A stretch of DNA of 64,000 bases from Flavobacterium pectinovorum. GTDB taxonomy: Bacteria > Bacteroidota > Bacteroidia > Flavobacteriales > Flavobacteriaceae. Positions 1 to 8,794 of the stretch are shown in pieces (the stretch's first letter is position 1; every line of letters begins with the position of its first letter). The notes under the pieces were generated by a model. It saw only the letters and a list, made by a program, of their open reading frames with translations, made no database searches and was not told the DNA's origin. The stretch spans positions 372,001 through 436,000 of the forward strand of contig NZ_FRBX01000004.1 in NCBI RefSeq assembly GCF_900142715.1, in the 5' to 3' direction. Made by a program: the position numbers and the translations under genes.

Positions 1-490
1 CCACTTCAGGATTCGCTTCTACAATTCTGTCAATGTTTCTTTCAATTCCCTGAAAATCCGGAATTAAAGTCTCCAGAGTAGTATTTGGATTCATTCTGCG
101 AATAGCTTTCACAGTTTCAATCCAGATAATGGATCCGCCATCTTTTAAATCATCTCTGTCAACACTTGTAATTACGGCATGTTTAATGTTCATGATTTTT
201 ATAGAACGGGCTACTTTTTCAGGTTCGTCCCAGTCTACCGTTTCAGGTCTTCCGGTTTTTACACCGCAAAAACCGCATGAACGTGTACAAACGTTACCTA
301 AAATCATAAAAGTTGCTGTTCCTTCTCCCCAACATTCACCCATATTTGGGCAGCTTCCGGAAGTACAAATAGTATTTAAGCTGTATTTATCGACTAAACC
401 ACGTAGTTCAGTGTATTTTTGTCCAATTGGAAGTTTTACCTTCAACCATTTAGGTTTTACGGTTGGTATATTTTCAATGACTGTTTCCAT
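1..490 (-). CDS. lipA: Lipoyl synthase (partial, N-terminal part)
   Basis: Radical-SAM enzyme that inserts sulfur at C6 and C8 of protein-bound octanoyl groups to make lipoyl cofactor. The reverse strand reads METVIENIPTVKPKWLKVK onward. Both iron-sulfur signatures are visible: an auxiliary-cluster CX4CX5C (CTSGSCPNMGEC) and the radical-SAM CX3CX2C (CTRSCGFC). The C-terminal part lies beyond the left edge. The ATG at 488-490 gives the expected N-terminus. A TATCTTTG box lies about 20 bases upstream. It is divergent from the M48 peptidase gene. Confidence 0.95.
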   Translation of the reverse strand, partial: METVIENIPTVKPKWLKVKLPIGQKYTELRGLVDKYSLNTICTSGSCPNMGECWGEGTATFMILGNVCTRSCGFCGVKTGRPETVDWDEPEKVARSIKIMNIKHAVITSVDRDDLKDGGSIIWIETVKAIRRMNPNTTLETLIPDFQGIERNIDRIVEANPEV

Positions 491-508
491 ATATCAAAAT
501 TCAAAAGA

Positions 509-516
509 CAAAGATA
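509..516 (-). promoter_or_regulatory. Candidate -7 box for lipA
   Basis: The reverse strand reads TATCTTTG, matching the Bacteroidota -7 consensus TAnnTTTG, 19 bases before the lipA ATG. No clear -33 TTTG was found at the usual spacing, so this is a half-match only. Confidence 0.4.
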
Positions 517-788
517 AGCAATGTAGTTTATTTGGAGATTCGTTTATAGTTTAATTTGAAATTGTATTTTAGAGATTTTAAGAAAATCATTTTGCTAATT
601 GTTTGGCTAATGTGTTAAAATATTGCGTTAAAAAAATGATGAAGCGATTTAATGCCGTGCTTTTTTATTCTTTTAAGGCTATAAAATGAATAATTATGAT
701 ATTAGGTTGAATTTTAGTCATTTAAAAATTATACCTTTATTTGTTAAAAAATATGTTTGCAAAGGGTAAAATGATATTTTCTTAATAG

Positions 789-796
789 TACATTTG
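789..796 (+). promoter_or_regulatory. Candidate -7 box for the M48 peptidase gene
   Basis: TACATTTG fits TAnnTTTG and lies 26 bases before the ATG at 823. A TTTG occurs at 756-759, but it is farther upstream than the normal -33/-7 spacing. The rest of the 330-base divergent space from 491 to 822 is A+T-rich, and I see no gene in it. Confidence 0.4.
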
Positions 797-822
797 TTGT
801 TAAATTGTAATAATTAAAAAAC

Positions 823-1692
823 ATGAAAAAGAAATTAATTGTAATGGGAGTTTTTGCTGCTTTCGGATTTACTAAAATGAATGCGCAGATTAATTTTGGA
901 GAAAAAGCAATAGGTGCTGTTCAAAAAGGTGTTACGGGTTTTACCTTTAGTAATGCCGATGCTGCAGCATTATCTAAAGCCGCAGTGGATAAAATGGATG
1001 CAGAACATGAAATCGCTCCAGCAACAGATGGATACGCTATAAGACTTAACAGAGTTTTTGGAAAACATACAGCGGGTGAAGGTTATACTTTAAACTATAA
1101 AGTCTATAAATTAAAAGAAGTAAATGCTTTTGCTACCGCAGATGGAAGCGTTCGTGTATATTCTGGATTAATGGATATTATGGATGACAACGAATTATTG
1201 GCGGTTATTGGTCACGAAATTGGTCACGTTGCTAATAATGATTCCAGAGATGCAATTAAGGCAGCTTATAAAAAAGAGGCTTTAATGGATGCCGCAGCTT
1301 CTCAATCAACAACAGTTGCAAGTGTTACAGATAGTCAGTTAGGAAAAATAGGAAGCTCAATTATCGATAGTAAATTTAGCCGTAAGCAAGAAGCAGATGC
1401 TGATTTGTTCTCGTATAATTTCCTTAAAAAGAATGGTTACAATGTAAATGCTGAAGAATCTGCTTTTAGAATTCTGGCTAAAATGAGTGAAGGAACAGAA
1501 GCTTCGTTTATTGATAAAATGATGAGTTCGCATCCGGATTCTAAACAAAGAGCTGATGATGCTAAGAGCAGAGCTGAGAAAGATGGTGTGTATAAAGCGT
1601 ATGTACAGCAAAAAATTGTAAATACAGTTCCGGCTAAAGCTACAACGACTAAGAAAACAACCACAAAGAAAGCTACAACTAAAAAGAAATAA
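823..1692 (+). CDS. M48 family metallopeptidase, exported
   Basis: Zinc metalloprotease of the M48 (HtpX/Oma1-like) family, 289 residues. A signal peptide (MKKKLIVMGVFAAFGF, cleavage near NAQ) points to the periplasm or outer membrane. The HExxH motif is in VIGHEIGHVANND, and the third zinc ligand is in the downstream QEADAD motif. The C-terminus is a repetitive Lys/Thr tail (TTKK repeats). There are no membrane helices beyond the signal, so it resembles the LoiP/YggG subgroup more than HtpX. It is monocistronic and ends at a strong terminator. Substrate unknown. Confidence 0.9.
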   Translation: MKKKLIVMGVFAAFGFTKMNAQINFGEKAIGAVQKGVTGFTFSNADAAALSKAAVDKMDAEHEIAPATDGYAIRLNRVFGKHTAGEGYTLNYKVYKLKEVNAFATADGSVRVYSGLMDIMDDNELLAVIGHEIGHVANNDSRDAIKAAYKKEALMDAAASQSTTVASVTDSQLGKIGSSIIDSKFSRKQEADADLFSYNFLKKNGYNVNAEESAFRILAKMSEGTEASFIDKMMSSHPDSKQRADDAKSRAEKDGVYKAYVQQKIVNTVPAKATTTKKTTTKKATTKKK

Positions 1693-1714
1693 TATTTTGA
1701 AGTAATAAAAATAG

Positions 1715-1744
1715 ACCCGACAAGTTTTTTAAAATTTGTCGGGT
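1715..1744. terminator. Bidirectional intrinsic terminator
   Basis: ACCCGACAA pairs with TTGTCGGGT around a short A/T loop, followed by a T-run. It sits between two convergent genes (M48 peptidase and PH-domain protein) and can serve both. Confidence 0.85.
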
Positions 1745-1759
1745 TTTTTAATTTGTGGA

Positions 1760-2140
1760 TTAACCTAAAACATGATGTGCCAAAACTTTTTGTACTTCAT
1801 ACACATTTACCGATTTAGTAAATTGCTTTACAATACTAGGCTGTAATTCACTTGAAACCCAAATTTTTAATTCAGCATCAAGATCAAAAGTTCCTGCTGT
1901 TTCAATACTAAAACGAGTAATGCTTTTGTAAGCGATTGATTTGTATTCTGTTTTGCTTCCTGTAATTCCTTGTACATCAACTAAGATTAATCTTTTATTT
2001 GTAAAGATAAAAGTGTCGCGGATTAACTTAAAACCCATTTCTACTTCTTCATTATCAGTTAAAAGCTGACCGTATTTTTTAATTAAATCTTCCTGACTAA
2101 CCGCACCTGCGTTGCCAAGAAGTGCTGAAAATATTCCCAT
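1760..2140 (-). CDS. PH domain-containing protein (bacterial PH, YvbH type)
   Basis: A 126-residue soluble protein resembling the bacterial pleckstrin-homology family Bac_PH (PF08000). It shows the typical pattern of an amphipathic N-terminal helix, then KLIRDTFIFTNKRLILVD, a phrase shared with this family. The central beta-sheet and C-terminal helix (KSVNVYEVQKVLAHHVL) complete the fold. Molecular role is not established for the family. It is a single gene with a bidirectional terminator at its 3' end. Confidence 0.8.
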   Translation of the reverse strand: MGIFSALLGNAGAVSQEDLIKKYGQLLTDNEEVEMGFKLIRDTFIFTNKRLILVDVQGITGSKTEYKSIAYKSITRFSIETAGTFDLDAELKIWVSSELQPSIVKQFTKSVNVYEVQKVLAHHVLG

Positions 2141-2301
2141 TTTTATTGATTTTTTATTTTAATGAATTATTTGTTCTGTACTGTAAAAGTAATTAAAATA
2201 AAAAAAGATGTCGTTTTTTTACCATTAAGAGATTAAGAAAAATAAAGGAAAGTTTTATGCTGTTTTAATTACTCGCAAAATCTCGAAAATGCAAATTTTT
2301 G

Positions 2302-2404
2302 TTTCATGCAGATTATACAGATTTAAATAGATTTTTTTAATTAAAAATAGTTATAAAATTTATCTGCACATATCTGCTTAAATCTTTTTAAAATCTGCGT
2401 GAAA
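2302..2404. repeat. Imperfect inverted repeat, flavobacterial intergenic type
   Basis: TTTCATGCAGATT at 2302-2314 pairs with AATCTGCGTGAAA at 2392-2404 with one mismatch, and inner A/T tracts extend the symmetry. It fills the 340-base space between the PH-domain gene and the TonB-like gene. No coding potential is seen in that space. Confidence 0.6.
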
Positions 2405-2445
2405 TAATTTATTCTAAAAAAAAACATTGAGAGATTTATTCCATA

Positions 2446-2474
2446 AAAAAAGCAGAACCTAAATTCTGCTTTTT
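2446..2474 (-). terminator. Intrinsic terminator of the TonB-like gene
   Basis: AAAAAGCAGAA and TTCTGCTTTTT form an 11-bp stem with a short loop just past the stop codon of the minus-strand gene ending at 2480. Confidence 0.8.
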
Positions 2475-2479
2475 GTTTT

Positions 2480-3304
2480 TTATTCTACTTCCGATTTTAT
2501 TGTAATTGGAAGATTATATGCAGTTCGGACCGCTTTACCGTTTAATATTCCCGGACTCCATTTTGTTTTTAATGATTTTAAAACTCGAATAGCTTCTTTG
2601 CCAACCCCATAACCAGGGTCATTTCTTACCATGATATCAGTTATTGAGCCGTCTTTTTCGATTACAAAAGAAACATAAACTTTTAAAGTTCTTTCAGCAT
2701 CTAATTCTGGTCTTGTAAAATTGTTTCCCACATAGGTATAGAACTTAGCCATTCCTCCTGGGAATTCTGGCATTTTGTCTAAAACAGCCGTGTTTACAAT
2801 CGAATTTCCTGTATCTGCAGGTTCAACAGCATCTCCGCCAACATTGCCATTTGATGGCAGCACATTTGCAGAAGTTCCTGTTCCTGTAGAAGCATTATCT
2901 ACTACAGAAGTATTCTGTGTGTTAGGTGCAATAACATCTGGTGTTGCTTGAGCTGTAGCTACTACAACAGGATTAGTCAATTGTACATCAGGCGATGCTG
3001 CAGCAGTTTGTTGAACAGGTGTAACTGGAGCAGGAGGCTCTGGTTTCACATCAATCGGACTAAGATCTACCGGTGTTATTGGGAGTGAACAAATAATTTC
3101 AGGTCCTGCAACAGGCACCGTTCTAAATTTACTAATCAGCATCGATACGCTTCCTAATCCTGCTATTAATAGCAGTGCCATAAAAAGTGCTGTAATAGTT
3201 GTTTTGGGATTCTCCTGGCGCAATTGATACGCTCCGTACTCTTTGTTTTTGTTTTCGAAAACAAGATTGGTCCACTTGGATTCGTAGATACTGGATTTAG
3301 ACAT
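2480..3304 (-). CDS. Energy transducer TonB
   Basis: A 274-residue TonB-like protein that would couple the inner-membrane proton-motive force to outer-membrane receptors. The N-terminus carries the flavobacterial signature NKEYGAYQLR (about residues 20-29), followed by one membrane helix (about 38-60). A Pro/Ala/Thr-rich periplasmic linker runs from about 75 to 165. The C-terminal TonB domain has PEFPGGMAKFYTYVGNNF and a VSFVIEKDGSI strand. No exbB/exbD lies next to it. Confidence 0.9.
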   Translation of the reverse strand: MSKSSIYESKWTNLVFENKNKEYGAYQLRQENPKTTITALFMALLLIAGLGSVSMLISKFRTVPVAGPEIICSLPITPVDLSPIDVKPEPPAPVTPVQQTAAASPDVQLTNPVVVATAQATPDVIAPNTQNTSVVDNASTGTGTSANVLPSNGNVGGDAVEPADTGNSIVNTAVLDKMPEFPGGMAKFYTYVGNNFTRPELDAERTLKVYVSFVIEKDGSITDIMVRNDPGYGVGKEAIRVLKSLKTKWSPGILNGKAVRTAYNLPITIKSEVE

Positions 3305-3461
3305 AGTTAATTGGATTTTAAGGTTAAGTAAACATCAAATCATAAGCCAAATGGAATTAGTGTGTAACTAAGAACGGAAAATTAAAGAACTTGTTTGTTA
3401 AATTGATAATGTTTTAAGAATAAATAAGAGGATTTTTTATTCTTTATCTAAAGATAATAAA

Positions 3462-4013
3462 TTATCTATTACGTTCGATGATTTCTGCTAATAATTTTTT
3501 AGCTCGAAGTAATTTCACTTTTACATTGCTTAAAGGCTCATTAATTTTGAGCGCAATTTCCTGATATGTCATTTCCTGAAAGTAACGCAATTGAATTACT
3601 TCCTGATAATGTGGTTTCAGTTCTTTAATACATTGTAGTAAACGTGATAGATTTTGCTCTTTTATCAGAGCATCTTCTGCAGATGGAGTAGTGTCTGCAA
3701 TGTTGTAGGCTTGTTGATCTTCAGCATCTGTAATTTCAACAAAAAGACTGGTTTTCTTTTTTCGCAGTAAATCAATATAGACATTTTTTGCGATGGCAAT
3801 TAACCAGGTATTAAATTGAAATTCAGAATTGTAGGATCCAATTTTATCAAAAGCTTTTGAGAAAGTTTCGATTGTAATATCTTCTGCAGTAGTTTCGTTT
3901 TCGGTACGTTTTAACATAAAACTGTACACTTCATTCCAATAAAAATCTAATAAAAAAGTAAAGGCGATCTGATCGCCTTTTTTTGCTTTTTCTATTTTAG
4001 AATTTATTTCCAA
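3462..4013 (-). CDS. RNA polymerase sigma factor, ECF type
   Basis: Sigma-70 family factor of 183 residues with regions 2 and 4 only. Region 2 includes AEDITIETFSKAFDKI and FNTWLIAIAKNVYIDLLRKK. Region 4 has the helix-turn-helix EMTYQEIALKINEPLSNVKV. Its start overlaps the end of the upstream glycosyltransferase gene by 10 bases, so the two are translationally coupled. No anti-sigma gene is adjacent, and the stimulus is unknown. Confidence 0.92.
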   Translation of the reverse strand: MEINSKIEKAKKGDQIAFTFLLDFYWNEVYSFMLKRTENETTAEDITIETFSKAFDKIGSYNSEFQFNTWLIAIAKNVYIDLLRKKKTSLFVEITDAEDQQAYNIADTTPSAEDALIKEQNLSRLLQCIKELKPHYQEVIQLRYFQEMTYQEIALKINEPLSNVKVKLLRAKKLLAEIIERNR

Positions 4014-5107
4014 TGTACAGGTTTTGAAAAGATATTAGTTATAAAGATATTAATTTGTGTGAATATAAGCACCATTTCTACAACAGGAAACCAAATTTTA
4101 AGATCTCTTTCTCTTAATTTTCCGGCAGAAAATCCCATTACGATCCACGCAATTGTATAACGTGTCGCCAATAGAGCCAATACAGCAATCCATTGAAATT
4201 GGAAAGACAATAATACTATAACTAATAAGAAGAAAAATAATTGTGAACTGTAAAATAATGACAATTGAATTTTATCAAAAAACTTGTAATGATTTGCCGT
4301 AGTAACGTGTCTTCTTTTTTGAATAAACCACTCGCTATAGGATTGTTTAGGTCTCGAATAAGTAAAACCTTCAGGATTATAAGCAATTGTAGTGTTTGCT
4401 TTGTTTGCTGCCTGATTTACAAATAAATCATCATCGCCAGAACGAACCTGAATGTGTTCGATAAAGCCATTTACATTAAAAAATTCTTCTTTTTTATACG
4501 CTAAATTTCGGCCAACTCCCATATATGGTAATCCTGCTTTTGCCCATGAAAAATATTGTACTGCCGTAAGAACCGTTTCAAATCGAATAATTTTATTCAA
4601 TAAAGAACGTTCCTTTTCATAACCTCCATAACCTAAAATAATAGTTTTTTCTTCGGTAAATTGTGAAGTCATTGCTGTAATCCATTCTTTTGAAGTTGGA
4701 TAACAATCAGCGTCAGTAAATAATAAGTAGTCTTTTTTAGAAGCTTTGATTCCTAATGTTAAAGCATATTTTTTGTTGCCCCAAAAGGCTTCATTATTTT
4801 GCACTTTAACCAAACGAATGTTTGAATATTGTTTTTCAAACTCTTCAAAAACTTCCAGCGTTTCGTCGCTTGAAGCATCGTCGATTAAAACAATTTCAAA
4901 GTCAGGATAATTTTGCTCAGCTAATAACGGAATGTATTTTTTTACATTCTCCTCTTCGTTTTTTGCACAAACAATAACTGAAACAGGAATGTTTTGTTGC
5001 TTAATATTTTGTGGTTTGCTAAAAGCGAATTTTCCAAAAATACCTAAATAATAAAAAAGTTGTATAATAACTATAGCAATAAAAAAGTAAAATATATATA
5101 TAAGCAT
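4004..5107 (-). CDS. Glycosyltransferase family 2, membrane-bound
   Basis: A 367-residue GT-A fold glycosyltransferase. An N-terminal membrane anchor (residues 1-25) precedes the nucleotide-sugar domain with VSVIVCAKNEEENV, a VLIDDASSDET motif and the DxD-type LLFTDADCYP. A QKRRH motif resembles the QxxRW acceptor motif of processive enzymes. Two or three C-terminal membrane helices follow. It is upstream of and overlaps the sigma factor gene. Substrate cannot be deduced; lipid or envelope glycan synthesis is likely. Confidence 0.88.
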   Translation of the reverse strand: MLIYIFYFFIAIVIIQLFYYLGIFGKFAFSKPQNIKQQNIPVSVIVCAKNEEENVKKYIPLLAEQNYPDFEIVLIDDASSDETLEVFEEFEKQYSNIRLVKVQNNEAFWGNKKYALTLGIKASKKDYLLFTDADCYPTSKEWITAMTSQFTEEKTIILGYGGYEKERSLLNKIIRFETVLTAVQYFSWAKAGLPYMGVGRNLAYKKEEFFNVNGFIEHIQVRSGDDDLFVNQAANKANTTIAYNPEGFTYSRPKQSYSEWFIQKRRHVTTANHYKFFDKIQLSLFYSSQLFFFLLVIVLLSFQFQWIAVLALLATRYTIAWIVMGFSAGKLRERDLKIWFPVVEMVLIFTQINIFITNIFSKPVHWK

Positions 5108-5190
5108 TTGAATTTAATTGTCTTTTTAATTTTTGAATCTGCGATGCAAATGTACTTATGAATTCCTAATTTTCAATGATTAAAAGCTAT

Positions 5191-5805
5191 TTACTTTCGG
5201 CATTTTGACATTTCGGCTGCAAGAGCGACAGATTGAGGGTTTTTAGTTTTTTCTAATTCAGAAATTATATTTTTATAATTGTGGTCATCTCTGTTTTGTG
5301 ATAGCTTTTTTGTAGCCTGAATTTCATCAATTTCAATCTCAAAACCAAAGATTCCTCTGGCCTCACGCATTGTTTTTGCTGATAAATCTTCAACACGAAC
5401 CGGATTTTCAGAACCCGCCTCATATTTATCAACTAATTTTTTAAGTTGTTCTATTGTAGCTGTTTCGTCTACAATTTTGATTCGCCCGTAAACATGTACG
5501 GCTATGTAGTTCCATGTTGGTACATTTTCGTGATCGTACCAGGAAGAAGAAATATAACCGTGCGGACCTGAAAAAACAGCCAAAACCTGATCATTTTCGG
5601 CAAAACCTTCAGCTTGCGGGTTTAGTTTTGAGATATGTCCTTGCAGAATTTCTTTTCCATCAGCATTAATTTCAAGTTCTATCGGAATATGTGTGGCGCA
5701 TAATTTCCCATTAGTCTGATTGATAAGGATTCCAAAACTATTTTCTTTCAAAAAGGTTCTGATTGATTCCGGGTCTTCGTTTTTGTATAAGTCTGGTGTA
5801 TACAT
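5191..5805 (-). CDS. FMN-binding negative transcriptional regulator, PaiB type
   Basis: Member of the PaiB/split-barrel flavin-binding family. The start at 5805 gives MYTPDLYKNEDPE, the usual N-terminus. An earlier in-frame ATG would add 12 atypical residues and overlap the preceding gene. The barrel shows VFSGPHGYISSSWY and VPTWNYIAVHVYG, both typical of the family. It follows the GNAT gene closely. This pairing recalls paiA (acetyltransferase)/paiB in Bacillus, although the GNAT here is not obviously PaiA. About 204 residues. Confidence 0.85.
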   Translation of the reverse strand: MYTPDLYKNEDPESIRTFLKENSFGILINQTNGKLCATHIPIELEINADGKEILQGHISKLNPQAEGFAENDQVLAVFSGPHGYISSSWYDHENVPTWNYIAVHVYGRIKIVDETATIEQLKKLVDKYEAGSENPVRVEDLSAKTMREARGIFGFEIEIDEIQATKKLSQNRDDHNYKNIISELEKTKNPQSVALAAEMSKCRK

Positions 5806-5816
5806 CTTTGTGAGTT

Positions 5817-6272
5817 TTATTTTAAAGATTTTCCAAAACAAATAGCTTCTGGTCGATCTTTATATTTTCCGTAATTTGGAATTACTTTATAATTTTGTTT
5901 TTCGTAAAACTGTGTAGCTTCAGTATTTTTTATTCTCGTTTCTAAAATTAATTCCTCATAACCACTTTTTGAGGCTATATCTTCTAAAAAAGCTAAAATT
6001 GTTTTACCAATTTTCTTTCGGGGATATTTAGAATACATCCTTTTTACTTCTCCAACAGTTTCAGAAATTGGTCTAATCGCTCCGCAACCCACAATTTCAT
6101 TTTTTATTTCAGCTACAACAAAAACATATTTTGAATTATTTTGCTGCCAGTCTGTGAAAGAATTTTTCCCATCACTTCCAAAACGAAGATAAAGATTTGC
6201 AGACAATTCGTCTATAATTGCTGCAACTTTTTCATTTGGATTTGTGATTTTTATAGAAATGGTTTCTGTCAT
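5817..6272 (-). CDS. GNAT family N-acetyltransferase
   Basis: A 151-residue acetyl-CoA-dependent acetyltransferase. The GNAT core is visible: VVAEIKNEIVGCGAIRPI (strands 2-4), EVKRMYSKYPRKKIGKTIL with the pyrophosphate-binding loop, and the C-terminal ATQFYEKQNYKVIPNYGKY with the family's FYEK-x-GF-like pattern. It lies 4 bases downstream of a membrane protein gene and upstream of the PaiB-like gene, suggesting a small operon. Acceptor substrate unknown. Confidence 0.88.
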   Translation of the reverse strand: MTETISIKITNPNEKVAAIIDELSANLYLRFGSDGKNSFTDWQQNNSKYVFVVAEIKNEIVGCGAIRPISETVGEVKRMYSKYPRKKIGKTILAFLEDIASKSGYEELILETRIKNTEATQFYEKQNYKVIPNYGKYKDRPEAICFGKSLK

Positions 6273-6276
6273 AAGT

Positions 6277-6780
6277 TTAAATTATATCTTTTCCGGAATT
6301 AAATAAATTGGGTTTCACACTTAACCATAAAATTGTAACACCAATTAAAGTAAAAATAATTCCTCCAACGATAAATTGGGTGGTAGAATCATCTGAAAAT
6401 ATGGAGATGAAAGAATCAAATAAACGGGATAATGTACCTTTTCTAAAAAATTTAAATCTCATAATAATATACATTACTATTGCGACTAAAATTGTGTTTA
6501 GTGATGAAAATCTGTTTCTCCAATTAAGGAAAGAAGCTATAAAAATCCCAAACAAAAAACCTAAAAATATCCAAATATAAATACTCGGCCAAAAACTAAT
6601 AACATCTTCTTTTTTAGGGAATAATCTATTCCAGCATTCTAATTTTTTATTTTGAAAATAATTTGTGGCACAAATAAATTTTTCGGCTACGGTATAAAAC
6701 CTTAATTGCAATATGCCGTGAATAAGGAAAATTATTCCAATTATTTGAAATAGAATTACTCTGAAGTTAAGTTTTTTCAT
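6277..6780 (-). CDS. Hypothetical four-helix membrane protein
   Basis: A 167-residue protein not recognised as a named family. Four hydrophobic segments are visible, at about residues 7-27, 63-88, 94-112 and 137-157. Lys-rich loops separate them. It is the first gene of a tight run with the GNAT and PaiB-like genes (4-base gap to the GNAT gene). It is downstream of murB with 27 bases between, so co-transcription with murB is possible. Confidence 0.7.
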   Translation of the reverse strand: MKKLNFRVILFQIIGIIFLIHGILQLRFYTVAEKFICATNYFQNKKLECWNRLFPKKEDVISFWPSIYIWIFLGFLFGIFIASFLNWRNRFSSLNTILVAIVMYIIMRFKFFRKGTLSRLFDSFISIFSDDSTTQFIVGGIIFTLIGVTILWLSVKPNLFNSGKDII

Positions 6781-6807
6781 TTAGAAATTAATGGATAAAA
6801 TCCAGCT

Positions 6808-7821
6808 TTAGATAACATTCACTTCGGCCTCAATATGAATACCGAATGTTTCAAAAACGGTTTTTTGAACATCTTTTGAAACGGCTAAAATTTCCTGACC
6901 AGTTGCGTTTCCATAATTTACTAAAACCAAAGCCTGATTTTTGTGTACACCGGCATCACCAAAACGTTTTCCTTTAAAACCAGCCTGCTCAATTAACCAG
7001 CCAGCCGGAACTTTTACTTCAGTTTCAGAAACTTCATAATATTTCATTTCTGGAAATTTCTGGTGAATTTTTTCGAAATCAGATTTCAGTAAAATAGGGT
7101 TTTTAAAGAAACTTCCGCTGTTTCCGAGTTCTTTCGGATCAGGCAATTTGCTTTGTCTGATGGCAATTACCGCATTACTCACATCTTTTAAAGTTGGAGT
7201 TGTGATATTATTTTTAGCTAATTCAGCGGTAATATCTCCGTAAGAAGTATTGATTTTATGATTGCGTTTTGTTAGTTTATAAATTACCGATGTAATAATA
7301 TATTGGTCTTTGACTTCATTTTTAAAGATACTTTCTCTATATCCAAAATTACATTCAGGATTAGTGAAGGTTTTCATTTCCTGAGTTTCAATATTCATGG
7401 CTTCGCACGAAACAAAAGTGTCCTTTATTTCAGTTCCGTATGCACCAATATTCTGAACCGGAGTTGTGCCGACATTCCCCGGAATCAATGACATGTTTTC
7501 TAAACCGCCAAAATTATTTTCAATGGTATAAAGTACAAAATCATGCCATGTTTCGCCAGCCTGACTTTCGACCCAAACAAAATCATCATCTTCTTTAACG
7601 ATCTTTTTGCCTTTTAAGTCAATGTGAATCACCAATGCATCAATATCCTTGGTTAAAAGCATATTGCTTCCTCCGCCAAGAATAAACTTTTTCTCATTTT
7701 TGTTTTCTTCTAAAATGGTTTTTAATTCATCAACTGAATGAACGGCAACAAATTGTCTGGCTTTGGCTTCGATGCCAAAAGTATTGTAGTTTTTTAAAGA
7801 AAAATTGGATTGGATTTCCAT
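6808..7821 (-). CDS. murB: UDP-N-acetylmuramate dehydrogenase
   Basis: FAD-dependent enzyme reducing UDP-GlcNAc-enolpyruvate to UDP-MurNAc for peptidoglycan synthesis in the cytoplasm. The 337 residues match the long type I (E. coli-like) form. The FAD-binding FILGGGSNMLLTKD, LIPGNVGTTPVQNIGAYG and the type I FGYRESIFK are present. The catalytic serine lies in NSGSFFKNPI. The C-terminal AGFKGKRFGDAGVHKNQALV is also typical. Confidence 0.96.
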   Translation of the reverse strand: MEIQSNFSLKNYNTFGIEAKARQFVAVHSVDELKTILEENKNEKKFILGGGSNMLLTKDIDALVIHIDLKGKKIVKEDDDFVWVESQAGETWHDFVLYTIENNFGGLENMSLIPGNVGTTPVQNIGAYGTEIKDTFVSCEAMNIETQEMKTFTNPECNFGYRESIFKNEVKDQYIITSVIYKLTKRNHKINTSYGDITAELAKNNITTPTLKDVSNAVIAIRQSKLPDPKELGNSGSFFKNPILLKSDFEKIHQKFPEMKYYEVSETEVKVPAGWLIEQAGFKGKRFGDAGVHKNQALVLVNYGNATGQEILAVSKDVQKTVFETFGIHIEAEVNVI

Positions 7822-7954
7822 AAATAAAAGGCTTTATAATCTGATTCAAAAGTAAGGATTATAATTTATTTGAGTTGGATTTTGAAGAAATATCCATTGA
7901 AAATGGAAAGAATTTGTTAATCTTTAGTTCTGTGATTTCTATATTTTCTTTTTG

Positions 7955-7962
7955 TAAGTTTG
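7955..7962 (+). promoter_or_regulatory. Candidate -7 box
   Basis: TAAGTTTG fits TAnnTTTG, 22 bases before the ATG at 7985. No convincing -33 element was seen. Confidence 0.4.
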
Positions 7963-7984
7963 AAATAATTAAAATAGTATAATT

Positions 7985-8698
7985 ATGTCTAAATCAATTC
8001 TTAAAAATAGAGTTGTACTTCTTTTAGTCAGTTTATTTTTTTCAATGAGTGTGAATGCTCAAATCAATATGTTTGATACTTGGCAAATTAATGATTTAAT
8101 GGGTGTTCGTGACCTTGAAGAATATTCTATTGTTAAGATGGGAAAATATCATTTGGGTTATATGTTTGTTTTAAATCATGATGGGACTTTTTTAATTAGA
8201 AATTTGCCTCAATGTGGAAATGGTATATTTAAGAATATTTCAGGAAGTTTTATATTGATTGATGATACTCATATTCGGTTTATGCTAAATAGAATTTCTT
8301 ATAGTAGTTATAGTAAAGAGGATAATTCAGAAGAAGAACCGAATGTAGATTTAGGAATTTTTTATATCTATCAAGATTCAAAATCAATCCGATTAATTAA
8401 AAGTAATGGGAATTTACAAGATGATAAAGATAAAATGCTGTATACTGAAATGCTTAAGACTTTTGATGAAAATTGGAAATCATATAATTATTCATGGGTA
8501 AATGCAAAAGCAAATATTCCGCAGGAAAGTGTAAAAGATTATCTGGACAACAAGTTGATTGGTTTGTCTGATTACAAAATTGTATACTCAAAAAAAGAAG
8601 GATACGGAGAACTGTTTCTTGTGCGTAAAGATGAGGATTTTCATTATGTTCTTTATAACAGCATCAAACAAAAAGTTTCTTTAGCATATCCTCGTTGA
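7985..8698 (+). CDS. Hypothetical exported protein
   Basis: A 237-residue protein with an N-terminal signal peptide (hydrophobic VVLLLVSLFFSMSVNA, cleavage after NAQ). The rest is rich in aromatic and polar residues with predicted beta strands (MFDTWQINDLMG, HDGTFLIRNLPQCGNG, GSFILIDDTHIRFML). This could suggest a lipocalin-like beta-sheet fold, but no named family is recognised. It is monocistronic, divergent from murB, and ends in a long inverted repeat. Confidence 0.65.
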   Translation: MSKSILKNRVVLLLVSLFFSMSVNAQINMFDTWQINDLMGVRDLEEYSIVKMGKYHLGYMFVLNHDGTFLIRNLPQCGNGIFKNISGSFILIDDTHIRFMLNRISYSSYSKEDNSEEEPNVDLGIFYIYQDSKSIRLIKSNGNLQDDKDKMLYTEMLKTFDENWKSYNYSWVNAKANIPQESVKDYLDNKLIGLSDYKIVYSKKEGYGELFLVRKDEDFHYVLYNSIKQKVSLAYPR

Positions 8699-8715
8699 TT
8701 GAGTAAAATGTAGTT

Positions 8716-8794
8716 TTAACCGCAAAGAGCGCTAAGATTTACGCAAAGTTAGCTTAGCGTTCATAGCGTAAATCTTAGCGCTCTTTGCGGTTAA
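8716..8794. repeat. Long perfect inverted repeat, probable bidirectional terminator
   Basis: A 29-base arm at 8716-8744, containing GCAAAGAGCGCTAAG, is exactly complementary to 8766-8794 with a 21-base loop. It lies between convergent genes and includes the stop codon of the glycosyltransferase on the minus strand. The GCAAAGAGCGCTAAG words belong to a repeat family common in Flavobacterium intergenic regions. Confidence 0.8.

Noticed and set aside
129..554. Plus-strand open frame of 141 codons
   Set aside because: It lies antisense to lipA, whose iron-sulfur motifs are clear, and its translation shows no family features.
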